A stretch of DNA of 61,443 nt from Rhodospirillales bacterium. Lineage in GTDB: Bacteria; Pseudomonadota; Alphaproteobacteria; BOG-932; Roseiterribacteraceae. The DNA lies in the NCBI GenBank assembly GCA_003165335.1, contig PLTD01000083.1, positions 1 through 61,443 on the forward strand. Direction: 5' to 3'. Below the pieces are notes generated by a model. The model was not told the origin of the DNA and made no database searches. It saw nothing but the letters and a program-made list of their open reading frames with translations. Made by a program: the position numbers and the translations under genes. Positions 17,123 to 26,131 of the stretch are shown piece after piece (positions within the stretch are counted from its first letter, which is position 1; every line of letters begins with the position of its first letter).

Positions 17123-18727
17123 TCACGTGGGGTTGCGTCCTCGCAACTCCGCCCGCTTTACCTTGCCCGTGGGGGTCTTGGGCAGGTCGGGGACAAATTC
17201 GAACAGAGCCGGCATCTTGTACTCGTCGCCGCCGTCGAACTTAGCGCGCAACGATGCGATCAGAGAATCATCCGCCTTCACGCCCGGCCTCACGACGACG
17301 AACGCCTTGATGACGTGACCGAGGTCCGCGTCGGGATGGGCGACGGCGGCTGCTTCGACGACAGCGGGGTGTTCGACCAGCAGGCTTTCGACTTCGAAGG
17401 GGCCAATGCGCAAGGGGCCGGTGATGATGACGTCGTCGGCGCGGCCGACAAACCAGTAGAAGCCTTCATCGTCGTAACTTGCGCGGTCGCCGGTCAGGTA
17501 CCAGTCGCCGCGTTTGCAGTTGGCGGTGGCCTCAGGGTTTTTCCAATATTCCATGAAGAGGCCCGGGGCAGGGTATTTGACCGCGAGGTCGCCGGGCGTC
17601 TGAGGACCGAGTTCGGTTCCATGCTCATCGATGACCGCAACGTGATAGCCGGGCACAGGCAGGCCCATCGAGCCGGTGCGCTCGGGTAGGCCGGCCAGAT
17701 TGGCGATCAAGAGGCCAGCTTCGCTCTGGCCGTAGCCGTCACGGATGGTGACGCCGGTCGCCGCCTTCCAGGCGCGGATGACCTCGGGGTTCAGCGGTTC
17801 GCCCGCCGCTACGCATTGGCGGAGTTTGGGTAGTTTTACGCCGTCCATCCCATGCTTCACCATCAGACGGTATTGGGTTGGCGGGGCGCAGAACACGTCG
17901 GGCGCCAGCGATTCGAGCAGGGCCAGTTCCTCGGCCGGGTTGAAAGCGCTGTTGACGATGACGATCTCGGCGCCAACCGACCAAGGGCCGAATGCGGCCT
18001 TTGCCCAGCCAGTCGTCGGCCAGAAGCGGTCGGTCGGACGAATGCCGTGCCAGATCGAGGCCTGGCGGGTACCGGTATAGGTATAGGTGTGGTTGTGCAA
18101 CACAGCCTTAGGCTTTCCGGTGGTGCCGGAGGTGTAGAAGACCAGGGCAGGGTCGGTGGTCAGCGTATCGCAGCCCGTGGAGGGCGTGGCGGCCGCGACG
18201 GCGGCATTGAAATCGATCCAGCCGGGTGGGGCTATCTCACCGGGGTTCACGACGACCAGGAAATGTTTCACCGACGGTATTTCGGGACGAAGCTGATCCA
18301 GCATGGGCACTGCGTCCGGAGTCGCGACCACGACCGAGGCTTCGCTGTGGTTGACTCGGTGCTGAATGTCGCGCGGGCTCAAGACCGCCATCGAGGTCGG
18401 GACCGCGACGGCGCCCGATGCCAGCGTGCCGACTGTCGCCACCTGCCATTCGGGGATGCGCGGCAGCAGAACGATGACCCGTTCTCCGCGGCCGACGTCC
18501 AGAGCCTCCAGCAGACCGGCGAAGCGGTGAATCCGATTGCTCATCTCAGCAAAAGTAATGCTAGTTTCGCTCCCTTGCGCGTCGCGATAGAGGGTCGCCG
18601 GCCGCGCCGGGTCAGCAGCGAAACGGTCGACCACATCGCGGGCAAAATTGAAGGCGCGCGGCACCTCCCAGACAAAGTCGTCTCTGCGGCGCCGGTAATC
18701 GTCGAGCGCGGTTACGAGTTCAGACAT
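17123..18727 (-). CDS. AMP-binding acyl-CoA synthetase
   Basis: 534-aa adenylate-forming ligase that activates a carboxylic acid with ATP and CoA. Seen: A3 motif VFYTSGTTGKPKAVLHNH (about 197), GYGQSEAGL, YLTGDRASYD (about 412) and the C-terminal catalytic-lysine motif PKTPTGKVKRAELRG. The N-terminus (FVWEVPRAFNFARDVVDRF) is typical of the medium-chain/benzoate-like ACSM type. Monocistronic and divergent from the cyclophilin gene. Substrate chain length or aromaticity cannot be read from the sequence. Confidence 0.9.
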   Translation of the reverse strand: MSELVTALDDYRRRRDDFVWEVPRAFNFARDVVDRFAADPARPATLYRDAQGSETSITFAEMSNRIHRFAGLLEALDVGRGERVIVLLPRIPEWQVATVGTLASGAVAVPTSMAVLSPRDIQHRVNHSEASVVVATPDAVPMLDQLRPEIPSVKHFLVVVNPGEIAPPGWIDFNAAVAAATPSTGCDTLTTDPALVFYTSGTTGKPKAVLHNHTYTYTGTRQASIWHGIRPTDRFWPTTGWAKAAFGPWSVGAEIVIVNSAFNPAEELALLESLAPDVFCAPPTQYRLMVKHGMDGVKLPKLRQCVAAGEPLNPEVIRAWKAATGVTIRDGYGQSEAGLLIANLAGLPERTGSMGLPVPGYHVAVIDEHGTELGPQTPGDLAVKYPAPGLFMEYWKNPEATANCKRGDWYLTGDRASYDDEGFYWFVGRADDVIITGPLRIGPFEVESLLVEHPAVVEAAAVAHPDADLGHVIKAFVVVRPGVKADDSLIASLRAKFDGGDEYKMPALFEFVPDLPKTPTGKVKRAELRGRNPT

Positions 18728-18879
18728 CTGAATTTATCGACACGGCGTATCGCCTCAAACGGGTGGTGGTGATATCAAGCAGCCATCATCCTCGCTAATG
18801 CGCCATTGCGCTATCCGCCTTTGGCCCCATTTTGTCTAAATCGAAGCTTAGATCGCTTCAGAACTTCAAGAGAGCTATT

Positions 18880-19332
18880 ATGGCCGAAATCATCATTCTG
18901 GAAACTTCCCAAGGGCCGGTCGAAATCGAGACCAAGCCCGACCTGGCCCCCGGCCATGTCGCCCGCATCACCGAGCTGGTGCGCGAAGGCTTTTACGACG
19001 GCATCGTGTTCCATCGCGTGATCGACGGCTTCATGGCGCAGACTGGCGACCCGACCGGCACCGGCATGGGCGGTTCGGGCACCAAGCTGAAGGCCGAGTT
19101 CAACAAGGCCCGCCACGGTCGCGGCACGGTTTCGATGGCCCGCGCCGGACATCCTGATTCGGCCGACAGCCAGTTCTTCATTTGCTTCGGCGACGCTTCG
19201 TTCCTTGACGGGCAATATACCGTCTGGGGCCAGGTGATCTCAGGCATGGAGAATGTCGACAAGATCAAACGCGGCGAGCCGGTAAAGGACCCGGACCAGA
19301 TCATCACCGCGAAGATCAAAGACGCTACGTAA
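18880..19332 (+). CDS. Cyclophilin-type peptidylprolyl isomerase
   Basis: 150-aa cyclophilin without signal peptide, so probably cytosolic, catalysing cis-trans isomerisation of Xaa-Pro bonds. The core signature FHRVIDGFMAQTGDPTGTGMG carries the catalytic Arg, and SQFFICFGDASFLDGQYTVWG the substrate pocket. The ATG at 18880 with AAGAGAG upstream fits the family N-terminus (MAEIIILETSQGPVEIE); the frame extends further upstream without support. Confidence 0.93.
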   Translation: MAEIIILETSQGPVEIETKPDLAPGHVARITELVREGFYDGIVFHRVIDGFMAQTGDPTGTGMGGSGTKLKAEFNKARHGRGTVSMARAGHPDSADSQFFICFGDASFLDGQYTVWGQVISGMENVDKIKRGEPVKDPDQIITAKIKDAT

Positions 19333-19366
19333 GGCTCAATTTACGAAAAGGCGGGGGAGGGACGGA

Positions 19367-19933
19367 ATGAAACGGATCGCTGCGAGACTTTTCGCCCTCA
19401 TCGCCTTTTCGGGCGTGGCCGGCTGCGTCGTTGCTCCGGCCATATCGGATAAGGCGCCGGTCAATTTGGCGAGCAATGTCGATCTCCATCGCTTTTCGGG
19501 GAGATGGTACATTATCGCCAACGTTCCCTATTTCGCCGAAGCCGGTAAGGTCGCCAGCTATTTCGATATCGAGATGACGGGCAATAAACTTCTCGACGTC
19601 TATTATGGCCGCGACAGCTTCGATAAGCCGGCCGGCACCTTCACGATGGACGATTATGTGGTCCCCGGCACGGGCAACGCCTATTGGCGGGAATCGCCGC
19701 TGTGGCCGTTCTATTTTTCGTATCTGATCGTCTATGTCGACCCGGACTACAAGACCGCGCTGGTCGGCTATCCGGGACACGGATATGCCTGGGTGATGTC
19801 GCGCGAACCCAAAATGGACGAGGCGACATACCAGACCTTGCTCGCCCGTTTCGCCACCGCCGGTTACGACCCGTCAAAGCTCAAGAAGGTCCCGCAATTC
19901 CCCGACCAGGTGGGGCAGCCCGGGTTTCAGTGA
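19367..19933 (+). CDS. Lipocalin-family outer-membrane lipoprotein (Blc-like)
   Basis: 188-aa lipoprotein. Signal peptide ends in the lipobox VAGC (Cys about 20). The lipocalin signature FSGRWYIIANVPYF includes the conserved GxW, and YAWVMSREP with the later Arg completes the barrel pattern. Bacterial lipocalins bind lipids such as lysophospholipids. It follows the cyclophilin by 34 bp on the same strand with a purine-rich ribosome-binding site. Its stop directly abuts the stop of the convergent efflux adaptor gene. Confidence 0.9.
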   Translation: MKRIAARLFALIAFSGVAGCVVAPAISDKAPVNLASNVDLHRFSGRWYIIANVPYFAEAGKVASYFDIEMTGNKLLDVYYGRDSFDKPAGTFTMDDYVVPGTGNAYWRESPLWPFYFSYLIVYVDPDYKTALVGYPGHGYAWVMSREPKMDEATYQTLLARFATAGYDPSKLKKVPQFPDQVGQPGFQ

Positions 19934-21220
19934 TCACGACTTTGGCGCTGCGCTTTCCCTGACTGCAACTGGCGCACCGTCCACAAGGTCGACCGGCAGG
20001 CTAACGATCACGCGGTCGGTGGGCTGAAGCCCTGTCGCTATATCGACATGGTCGCCGTCGTCCTCAGCCAGGCTGACCTTTCGGATGCTGGCCTTGCCGT
20101 CCTGATAAACCGCAACCTGAGTGCCATCGCGGTTGAAGATCAGAGCCTCTGCCGGAATTTCGAGTACAGGATTGGCGCGCGGGACCTCGAACTTGACCGT
20201 GCAATAGGTTCCCGCGGCCAACGCGCCATCGGTATTGTCCACATCGACCTCGGCCAACAGGGTGCGAGTGCCGGCCTGAAGGGCCTCGGCAGTGCGGGCG
20301 ACATGGCCGGTGAAGGTCCGGCCCGGCATTTCCGGTACGGTAATGTCGGCGACGACGCCGTCCTTCAGGCCCAAGGCGGCATCCTGAGGCACATAGACTT
20401 GGACGCGCATGACATTGGTGCGGGCGATCGCGAACATCGAGCTGCCGTTCGTGCTGTCGGCGGTGACCAGGCTGCCGGTATCGATCGAACGCTGGGTGAT
20501 GACGCCGTCGAAGGGCGCGACCACCTGTTCATAGGCCTGTTCCTTCTCCAGACGGGCGACTTGCGCAGCTTGGGCGGCGATATTGGCCTGCGCGACGCCC
20601 ACGCCTGCGGCCTGAGTCTGCACGGCTACACTGTCTGTGTCGCCCTGTTGCTTGGTCTGCCAGCCGTCGGCGACTAGCGCCTGCGTGCGGCTGTTGGTGA
20701 CCTGTGCAAGACGGTGGTTTGCCTCGGCCTGTTTCAGCGCCGCCTGCATCTGGACCAGCTGAGCGCGGGCCTGGTTCAACTGATCGTCGATTTCAGGCGC
20801 TGCAATCGTCGCCAGAACGTCGCCGGCTTTGACCTTGCTGCCGATATCGACGCGTCGTTCTGCGACATAGCCGCTCTGGCGGGCATAGATCGTCGCGCTC
20901 TCGAACGCGTTCATGGTGCCGGGTAAGAAAAGGTCGCGGGCGCTGCCGTTCACCTTTACCGGCTCGACGCGCACCTTGGGTACTGCCCGCTGGCGGGCCT
21001 CCATCGCCGCTACTGCGGCATTGTGGCTGCTGTAATGCTGAACCGCGCCGGCCGCCAAGAGGACGATCAGCGTGGCTGCGGCGCCCAGACCGATCCGGCG
21101 GGCGAGGCGCATGCGGTCACGCTCAAGGTCGTCGCCGCTGCGATTGATCGCGACTGCGCGGTCCTGTGGGGTGAATTCATAAGCTTCGAGGGCGTAGGGA
21201 GCATTGTCATAAGGTGTCAT
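19934..21220 (-). CDS. RND efflux periplasmic adaptor (MFP)
   Basis: 428-aa membrane-fusion protein. N-terminal anchor helix about residues 43-65, then barrel-sandwich half-motif VNGSARDLFLPGTMNAFESATIYARQ-region, a long alpha-hairpin rich in Q and A (LNQARAQLVQMQAALKQAEANHRLAQ region), a second lipoyl half with VVAPFDGVITQRSIDTGSLV and a beta-barrel C-terminus. Its start overlaps the RND gene stop (ATGA), so the two are coupled. Last gene of the tetR-RND-MFP operon; no outer-membrane channel gene follows, so a TolC-like partner must come from elsewhere. Confidence 0.93.
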   Translation of the reverse strand: MTPYDNAPYALEAYEFTPQDRAVAINRSGDDLERDRMRLARRIGLGAAATLIVLLAAGAVQHYSSHNAAVAAMEARQRAVPKVRVEPVKVNGSARDLFLPGTMNAFESATIYARQSGYVAERRVDIGSKVKAGDVLATIAAPEIDDQLNQARAQLVQMQAALKQAEANHRLAQVTNSRTQALVADGWQTKQQGDTDSVAVQTQAAGVGVAQANIAAQAAQVARLEKEQAYEQVVAPFDGVITQRSIDTGSLVTADSTNGSSMFAIARTNVMRVQVYVPQDAALGLKDGVVADITVPEMPGRTFTGHVARTAEALQAGTRTLLAEVDVDNTDGALAAGTYCTVKFEVPRANPVLEIPAEALIFNRDGTQVAVYQDGKASIRKVSLAEDDGDHVDIATGLQPTDRVIVSLPVDLVDGAPVAVRESAAPKS

Positions 21221-24200
21221 GCCGGGTGACCTTTTGTTTCACCGAAATCGATATCGTTGCGCTTGTGCTCACCGACGGTGCGGCGGAGCAGGGCATAGAG
21301 GTAGGGCACGACCAGAAGGGTCGTGCAGGTGCCGAACAGCAGTCCGCCGATAACGGCGCGGGCCAGCACGGCGTTCTGTTCCTCGCCGGCGCCGCCGATG
21401 GCCATCGGCAGCATGCCGACGATCATCGCCGCGGCGGTCATGAGGACGGGGCGCAGCCGCGTCCCGCCAGCTGCGATGGCGGCCTCGATCGGGCTCTTGC
21501 CCTCAAGGCTCTGCTCGCGGGCGAATGTGACCAGCAGGATGGAGTTGGCCGAGGCGACGCCGATCGACATGATCGCGCCCATCAGCGAGGGCACGCTGAG
21601 CGTGGTTCCCGTGACGAACAAGGCGACGATGATACCGGCGGCGGCACCCGGCAGGGCGAGGATGACCACGAACGGATCCAGGAAATCCTGAAAGTTCACG
21701 ACCATCAGCAGATAGACGAACACCGCGGCAAAGATCAGTCCCAGGGTCAGACGCGAGAAGGCAGAGTTCATGCTTTCGATCTGGCCGCGGACGACGATAT
21801 GGTTTCCGGGTGCGAGCTTAGGCGTTTCCTGCGCCACGATCTTGTCGATATCCACTGCGACGCCGCCCAGATCGCGATCCTGAACGCTGGCGTAAATGTC
21901 GTAGACCGGCTGAACGTTGGAATGGTTGATGACCGACTGGATCGACCTGCGTTCCATCTGCGCGACATTGCCCAGAGTGTCGGGAACCGGCGCGCCGGTG
22001 CCGGACGTAGAGGTCAGTGCGATATTATTGAGGTCGTTCAGCGACGAGACGCGATATTCCGGCGTTTGCACGGCTAGATAATAGGGGATGCCGGCTTTCG
22101 TATCGGTCCAGAAGTTCGGATAGACCTGCTCGGAGGAGCTTAGGCTGATCATGAGGTTGTTGGAGATGGCGCTGACCGTCTGACCGAGTTCCTGCGCCCG
22201 GGTACGGTCGATGGAGAAATAGAGTTCCGGTGCGTCGATTTCCTGCTGCAGATGGACATCTACAGCACCGGGAACGTTCGACATGCGCCGCTGAAGCTCC
22301 TGGGCGATCTCGAGATTCTTTGCGCGGTTTTTCCCCACCACCTGGACGTCGACCTGGGTCGGGACGCCGAAATTGAGTATCTGGGTCACCATGTCGGCCG
22401 GCTGAAAATAGAACCGCACGTCGGGGAACGCCGCCGGTAGCTCCTCGCGCAGCCGCTTCACATAATCGGCGGTCGGGGCATGGCCGGGCTTCAGCGCGAT
22501 CTGGATCACGCCGTCGTTAACGCCTATGGCCGAGCCGTCGGTGAAGGCCAGATTGATCGGCCGCTGCGGCAGGCCGATATCGTCGATGATCAGATCGCGT
22601 TCTTTCTCCGGAATCGTGTCGCGGATCTGGTTCTCGACCGCCTGAAATATCTTCTCGGTTTCCTCGATGCGGGTGCGGGCAGGTGCGCGGACATGCAGCT
22701 GAATCACGCCGGCGTCGACCTGGGGAAAGAAGTCCCGTCCGACGAATGGCGCCAGCCCTGCTGCAACCAGCAGTACTGCACCGGCCACGCAGGGTACGAT
22801 CAGCCGATGATTCAAAAGCCGTTCCAGCAACCAGACATAGAAGGATCGGAACCGCTCGAAGCGATTGTTAAAGCCTTCGTGGAACCGGCCGAACCAGCCC
22901 AGCTTGCGGGTCGTGTCGTGCTTTTGCGCATGTTCCTTGCGCAGAAGCGCGCGGATGATGATGGGGGTGAGCGTTCGCGACAGGCCATACGAGGCCAGCA
23001 TCGCGAAGACCACCGCTAGGCCCTGGGGCGTGAAGAGATAGCGCGGTGCTCCGTCCAAGAAGACGACCGAAATGAAGACGCAGGAAATGGCCAGCGTCGA
23101 GACGAGGGTCGGCACCGCAATCCCGGCTGCGCCTTCCAGCACGCCACGGTCGAACGGGTGGCCCTCTTCGAGCATCCGGTGGGTGTTCTCGATCGTCACG
23201 GTTGAATCGTCGACCAATATGCCGACGGCCAGAGCGAGCCCGCCCAAGGTCATCGTGTTAATGGTTTCGCCTAGCGCCGACAGGATCGCAATCGAAGTCA
23301 GGATGGACAGCGGGATCGACACCATGACTACGACGGTCGAGCGCCAGCTGCCCAGGAACATCAGGATCATGAGCGCGGTCAGCCCGGCGGCGATGGCGCC
23401 TTCACGCAGCACCGCGTCGATCGAGTTGCTGACGAAGACCGACTGGTCGAAGAGCTCCTTGATTTCCATGCCGGGCGGAGCGGCGGCGCGGATGCCGGGC
23501 AGTGCGTCCTTGACGCGGCTGACCACATCCAAAGTCGAAGCCTCACCGTTCTTGATGATGGTGAGCAGGACCGATCGCTTGCCGCCGGTGCGCACGACAT
23601 TCTGCTGAACTGCCCAGGCGTCGCGCACATGGGCAACGTCGCGCAGATAGACGGTCGTACCGTTCACCTGGCGGATCGGGATATCGTTCAGCGCTGCCAC
23701 GGTCTGCGGCTGGGCATTCAGTTTTACGATATACTGCTTGTCGCCGATCTTCGCGTCGCCGGAGGGAACGGTCAGATTCTGAGCGTTCACGGCGTTGGTG
23801 ACGTCCGTCGGGGTCAGGCCCTGAGCCAGTAGGGCCTTGGGATCGAGATCGACCATGATCTGGCGGTACTTGCCGCCATAGGGCGTGGGCAGGGTGAGGC
23901 CCGGTATTGGGGCCAGCTGCTGGCGCACCTGATAGATGCCGTAGTCGTAGAGCTGCTGTTCGTTTAACTGGTCGGAACTGAGGCTCAACTGTAGAATCGG
24001 CACGCTGGAGGCGTTGAACTGCACGATGACCGGCGGGTTGATTCCGGGCGGCATCAGGGCGCGGATCGAATTGGTGGCCGAGACGATCTGAGAGATCGCC
24101 AGCTCCAGATTCACGTTGGGCTGGAAATAGATCTTCTGAACGACGATCCCGGACAGGGTCTGGGATTCCATGTTCTTGATGCCGTTGACCGTCGAGCTGA

Positions 24201-24411
24201 TGGAATATTCGCTATAGGTCGCGACGCGGGCTTCCATCTCGTCCGGCGACAGGCCGGTATATTGCCAGATCACGCTGACCACCGGGATGCGGATCTGCGG
24301 GAAGATATCGGTCGGTGTCGTTTTGATGGCACTGATCCCCAAAAACAGGATCAGGATCGCGACGACATAGAATGTGTGCGGAAAGCGCAGGGCGAATTTG
24401 ACAATGCCCAT
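21217..24411 (-). CDS. RND-family efflux transporter permease
   Basis: 1064-aa inner-membrane proton-driven pump of the AcrB/HAE-1 type. The N-terminus IVKFALRFPHTFYVVAILILF gives TM1; the TM4 proton-relay Asp pair is visible in LAVGILVDDSTVTIEN, and the fold is duplicated, with PLMG-type loop SVPSLMGAIMSIGVASANS in the second half. Start at ATG 24411, just 5 nt after the tetR stop and preceded by GAGGAAG; an upstream extension would run into tetR. Middle gene of an operon whose first gene encodes the likely repressor. Substrate unknown. Confidence 0.94.
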   Translation of the reverse strand: MGIVKFALRFPHTFYVVAILILFLGISAIKTTPTDIFPQIRIPVVSVIWQYTGLSPDEMEARVATYSEYSISSTVNGIKNMESQTLSGIVVQKIYFQPNVNLELAISQIVSATNSIRALMPPGINPPVIVQFNASSVPILQLSLSSDQLNEQQLYDYGIYQVRQQLAPIPGLTLPTPYGGKYRQIMVDLDPKALLAQGLTPTDVTNAVNAQNLTVPSGDAKIGDKQYIVKLNAQPQTVAALNDIPIRQVNGTTVYLRDVAHVRDAWAVQQNVVRTGGKRSVLLTIIKNGEASTLDVVSRVKDALPGIRAAAPPGMEIKELFDQSVFVSNSIDAVLREGAIAAGLTALMILMFLGSWRSTVVVMVSIPLSILTSIAILSALGETINTMTLGGLALAVGILVDDSTVTIENTHRMLEEGHPFDRGVLEGAAGIAVPTLVSTLAISCVFISVVFLDGAPRYLFTPQGLAVVFAMLASYGLSRTLTPIIIRALLRKEHAQKHDTTRKLGWFGRFHEGFNNRFERFRSFYVWLLERLLNHRLIVPCVAGAVLLVAAGLAPFVGRDFFPQVDAGVIQLHVRAPARTRIEETEKIFQAVENQIRDTIPEKERDLIIDDIGLPQRPINLAFTDGSAIGVNDGVIQIALKPGHAPTADYVKRLREELPAAFPDVRFYFQPADMVTQILNFGVPTQVDVQVVGKNRAKNLEIAQELQRRMSNVPGAVDVHLQQEIDAPELYFSIDRTRAQELGQTVSAISNNLMISLSSSEQVYPNFWTDTKAGIPYYLAVQTPEYRVSSLNDLNNIALTSTSGTGAPVPDTLGNVAQMERRSIQSVINHSNVQPVYDIYASVQDRDLGGVAVDIDKIVAQETPKLAPGNHIVVRGQIESMNSAFSRLTLGLIFAAVFVYLLMVVNFQDFLDPFVVILALPGAAAGIIVALFVTGTTLSVPSLMGAIMSIGVASANSILLVTFAREQSLEGKSPIEAAIAAGGTRLRPVLMTAAAMIVGMLPMAIGGAGEEQNAVLARAVIGGLLFGTCTTLLVVPYLYALLRRTVGEHKRNDIDFGETKGHPA

Positions 24412-24415
24412 GGGC

Positions 24416-25033
24416 TTACTTCCTCGCTGCATAAACGCGCAGTGCAGCCACAGCGATCGGCGGATAATCGCGCTCGAACGCCTCGTCCAGCGGCGCATGT
24501 CTCAGCAACAGGCGCTGATAGAGCGGGCCATAGAGAATATCAATGGCAAGATCCTGGTCGATGTCCGGGCGATAGAGGCCTGCGGCAATGCCGCGCTCAA
24601 TAGCTGCGCGCATGGCTGCGCGCCGCGGTCCCAGCAATTGCTGGCGATAGGCCTCGGCGATTTCAGGGTCGGACTGAGCCTGGCCGATTAGGGAAGCAAC
24701 GACGCGCCCCCTGGGACCGCGGAACAGGGCTACCGTGCGTCGGATTTTTGCGATTAGGTCCTCTTCAGGGAAGGGACTGATCGGCACATGGACCTCAGCC
24801 TCGGTCGAGGTCAGCAGCGCCTCCATCACGATCGCCGACTTATTCGGCCACCAGCGATAAATCGTTGCCTTGCTGACGCCGGCGACCTGGGCGATGGCGT
24901 CAACGGACATACGCGCCAATCCTTCGCGGGCGAAGAGTTCGTCGGCGGCGGCGAGCACCTTGTGCCGGCAGTCTTCGCTGCGCGGGCGTCCCACACGTGG
25001 GAGCAATGTCGATTCAGGTTGGACGGCGGCCAT
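24416..25033 (-). CDS. TetR-family repressor of the efflux operon
   Basis: 205-aa regulator. Helix-turn-helix at about residues 30-60: LFAREGLARMSVDAIAQVAG followed by VSKATIYRWWPNKSAIV. The C-terminal ligand-binding domain is of the TetR_C (AcrR-like) type. It is the first gene of the operon with RND permease and adaptor, and a perfect 20-bp palindrome lies 17 bp upstream, so autoregulation and derepression by an efflux substrate are likely. Confidence 0.92.
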   Translation of the reverse strand: MAAVQPESTLLPRVGRPRSEDCRHKVLAAADELFAREGLARMSVDAIAQVAGVSKATIYRWWPNKSAIVMEALLTSTEAEVHVPISPFPEEDLIAKIRRTVALFRGPRGRVVASLIGQAQSDPEIAEAYRQQLLGPRRAAMRAAIERGIAAGLYRPDIDQDLAIDILYGPLYQRLLLRHAPLDEAFERDYPPIAVAALRVYAARK

Positions 25034-25050
25034 GCTTCACTTCATGAAAC

Positions 25051-25070
25051 GATACGAGACGTCTCGTATC
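25051..25070. promoter_or_regulatory. TetR operator palindrome
   Basis: Perfect 20-bp palindrome, GATACGAGAC followed by its reverse complement GTCTCGTATC, between tetR and the divergent small gene. Length and position are classic for a TetR-family operator. It probably controls the leftward efflux operon; ligand-dependent release is inferred. Confidence 0.8.
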
Positions 25071-25257
25071 TAAATAGGTGGATCTATGCTGCATAGCAAT
25101 ATGGCCTGGCCGAGACGGCGTCCCATTTCAGCGCTGCCAGCTATGCGCAAACTTCATAAGTCCCCAGCGCAGGAGCATCGCGCGTGACAATTGCGGGTGC
25201 GACGCCATATAAGACGGCAGGCCGGGAAAAACCGGCCCAATCCAAAGTGAGAGAACC

Positions 25258-25482
25258 ATGGCCCGCAAGAAACCCGCGGAAAGCGAGTTTATCGCCTTCG
25301 ACGTGCTGTATCAGGATGGAACGCAGACATCGAACCGCCGCGTGGCCTCGGCCGATCTGGACCCGATCGACGGGGACAAGTCGGCGCAAGCCTTGATCGA
25401 AGCGCAGGACCGGAAAATCGCCGAAATGTCGGGACGTCCGCGCGGCGCGATCAAATCCATGAAACGGTCCGCCGTCCGCTGA
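25258..25482 (+). CDS. Small conserved hypothetical protein
   Basis: 74-aa basic/acidic protein, MARKKPAESEFIAFDVLYQD at the N-terminus and KSMKRSAVR at the C-terminus. The central LIEAQDRKIAEMSGRPRG region is helical. GAGAGAACC precedes the ATG. It lies 13 bp before the DUF188 gene and probably shares its transcript. I do not recognise a function. Confidence 0.65.
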   Translation: MARKKPAESEFIAFDVLYQDGTQTSNRRVASADLDPIDGDKSAQALIEAQDRKIAEMSGRPRGAIKSMKRSAVR

Positions 25483-25495
25483 GCGAATCCGCAAC

Positions 25496-25966
25496 GTGAC
25501 GGCGATCTATATCGACGCCGACGCCTGCCCGGTCCGCGAAGAGATTTACCGTGTGGCGGGACGCTACGGTCTGGATGTATTTGTCGTGTCCAACGGCTCG
25601 CGACCGATCCGTCCGGTTCAGGATCAGCGGATCAAGATGATAACCGTGGGCGAGGGGGCTGATGTGGCCGACGACTGGATCGCCGAACAAATCACAGCCG
25701 CGGATATCTGCGTGACAGCCGACATACCTCTGGCGTCGCGCTGTCTGGCCAAGGGCGCGCGAGCCCTGGCACATAACGGCAAGCTCTGGACCACCGACAA
25801 TATCGGCAGCGCGCTCGCTGGGCGGGAAATCGGGCGGCATCTGCGCGAGCTGGGCGTTGCCACCGGCGGCCCGGCATCTTTCGCTAAGTCGGATCGTTCG
25901 CGCTTTCTGGTGGCGCTGGATACCGTGGTGTCGGCGGCGCTACGCGCTTCAGGCGCGAAGCATTGA
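25496..25966 (+). CDS. YaiI/YqxD (DUF188) family protein
   Basis: 156-aa member of the UPF0178/DUF188 family, a PIN-like fold of unproven function. Signatures: IYIDADACPVREEIYRVA at the N-terminus, GADVADDWIAEQ, and TADIPLASRCLAKGA with conserved acidic residues that could bind metal. GTG start at 25496 fits the family N-terminus. Follows the small hypothetical directly. Confidence 0.9.
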   Translation: MTAIYIDADACPVREEIYRVAGRYGLDVFVVSNGSRPIRPVQDQRIKMITVGEGADVADDWIAEQITAADICVTADIPLASRCLAKGARALAHNGKLWTTDNIGSALAGREIGRHLRELGVATGGPASFAKSDRSRFLVALDTVVSAALRASGAKH

Positions 25967-26009
25967 ACCTGGCTCAAGCCTGCTCAATTCATTTCGTGAA
26001 CGATAGTCT

Positions 26010-26037
26010 TTGACGCGTCATGTCCCTGTGTCATACT
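26010..26037 (+). promoter_or_regulatory. Promoter-like element of paralog 1
   Basis: TTGACG (26010-26015), 16 bp, CATACT (26032-26037), followed by TATAAGAT about 8 bp on. The same layout with the same spacing lies before paralogs 2 and 3, which is the main evidence that it is functional. About 94 bp of leader precede the ATG. Confidence 0.55.
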
Positions 26038-26131
26038 TCAAACTTATAAGATTGCGGGCGGCTCAGGCGATTATCATGGGCTGGACTGCGACGCGGACGT
26101 GAAGAGATTTTGACTTGGGGAGGCTACTCAT

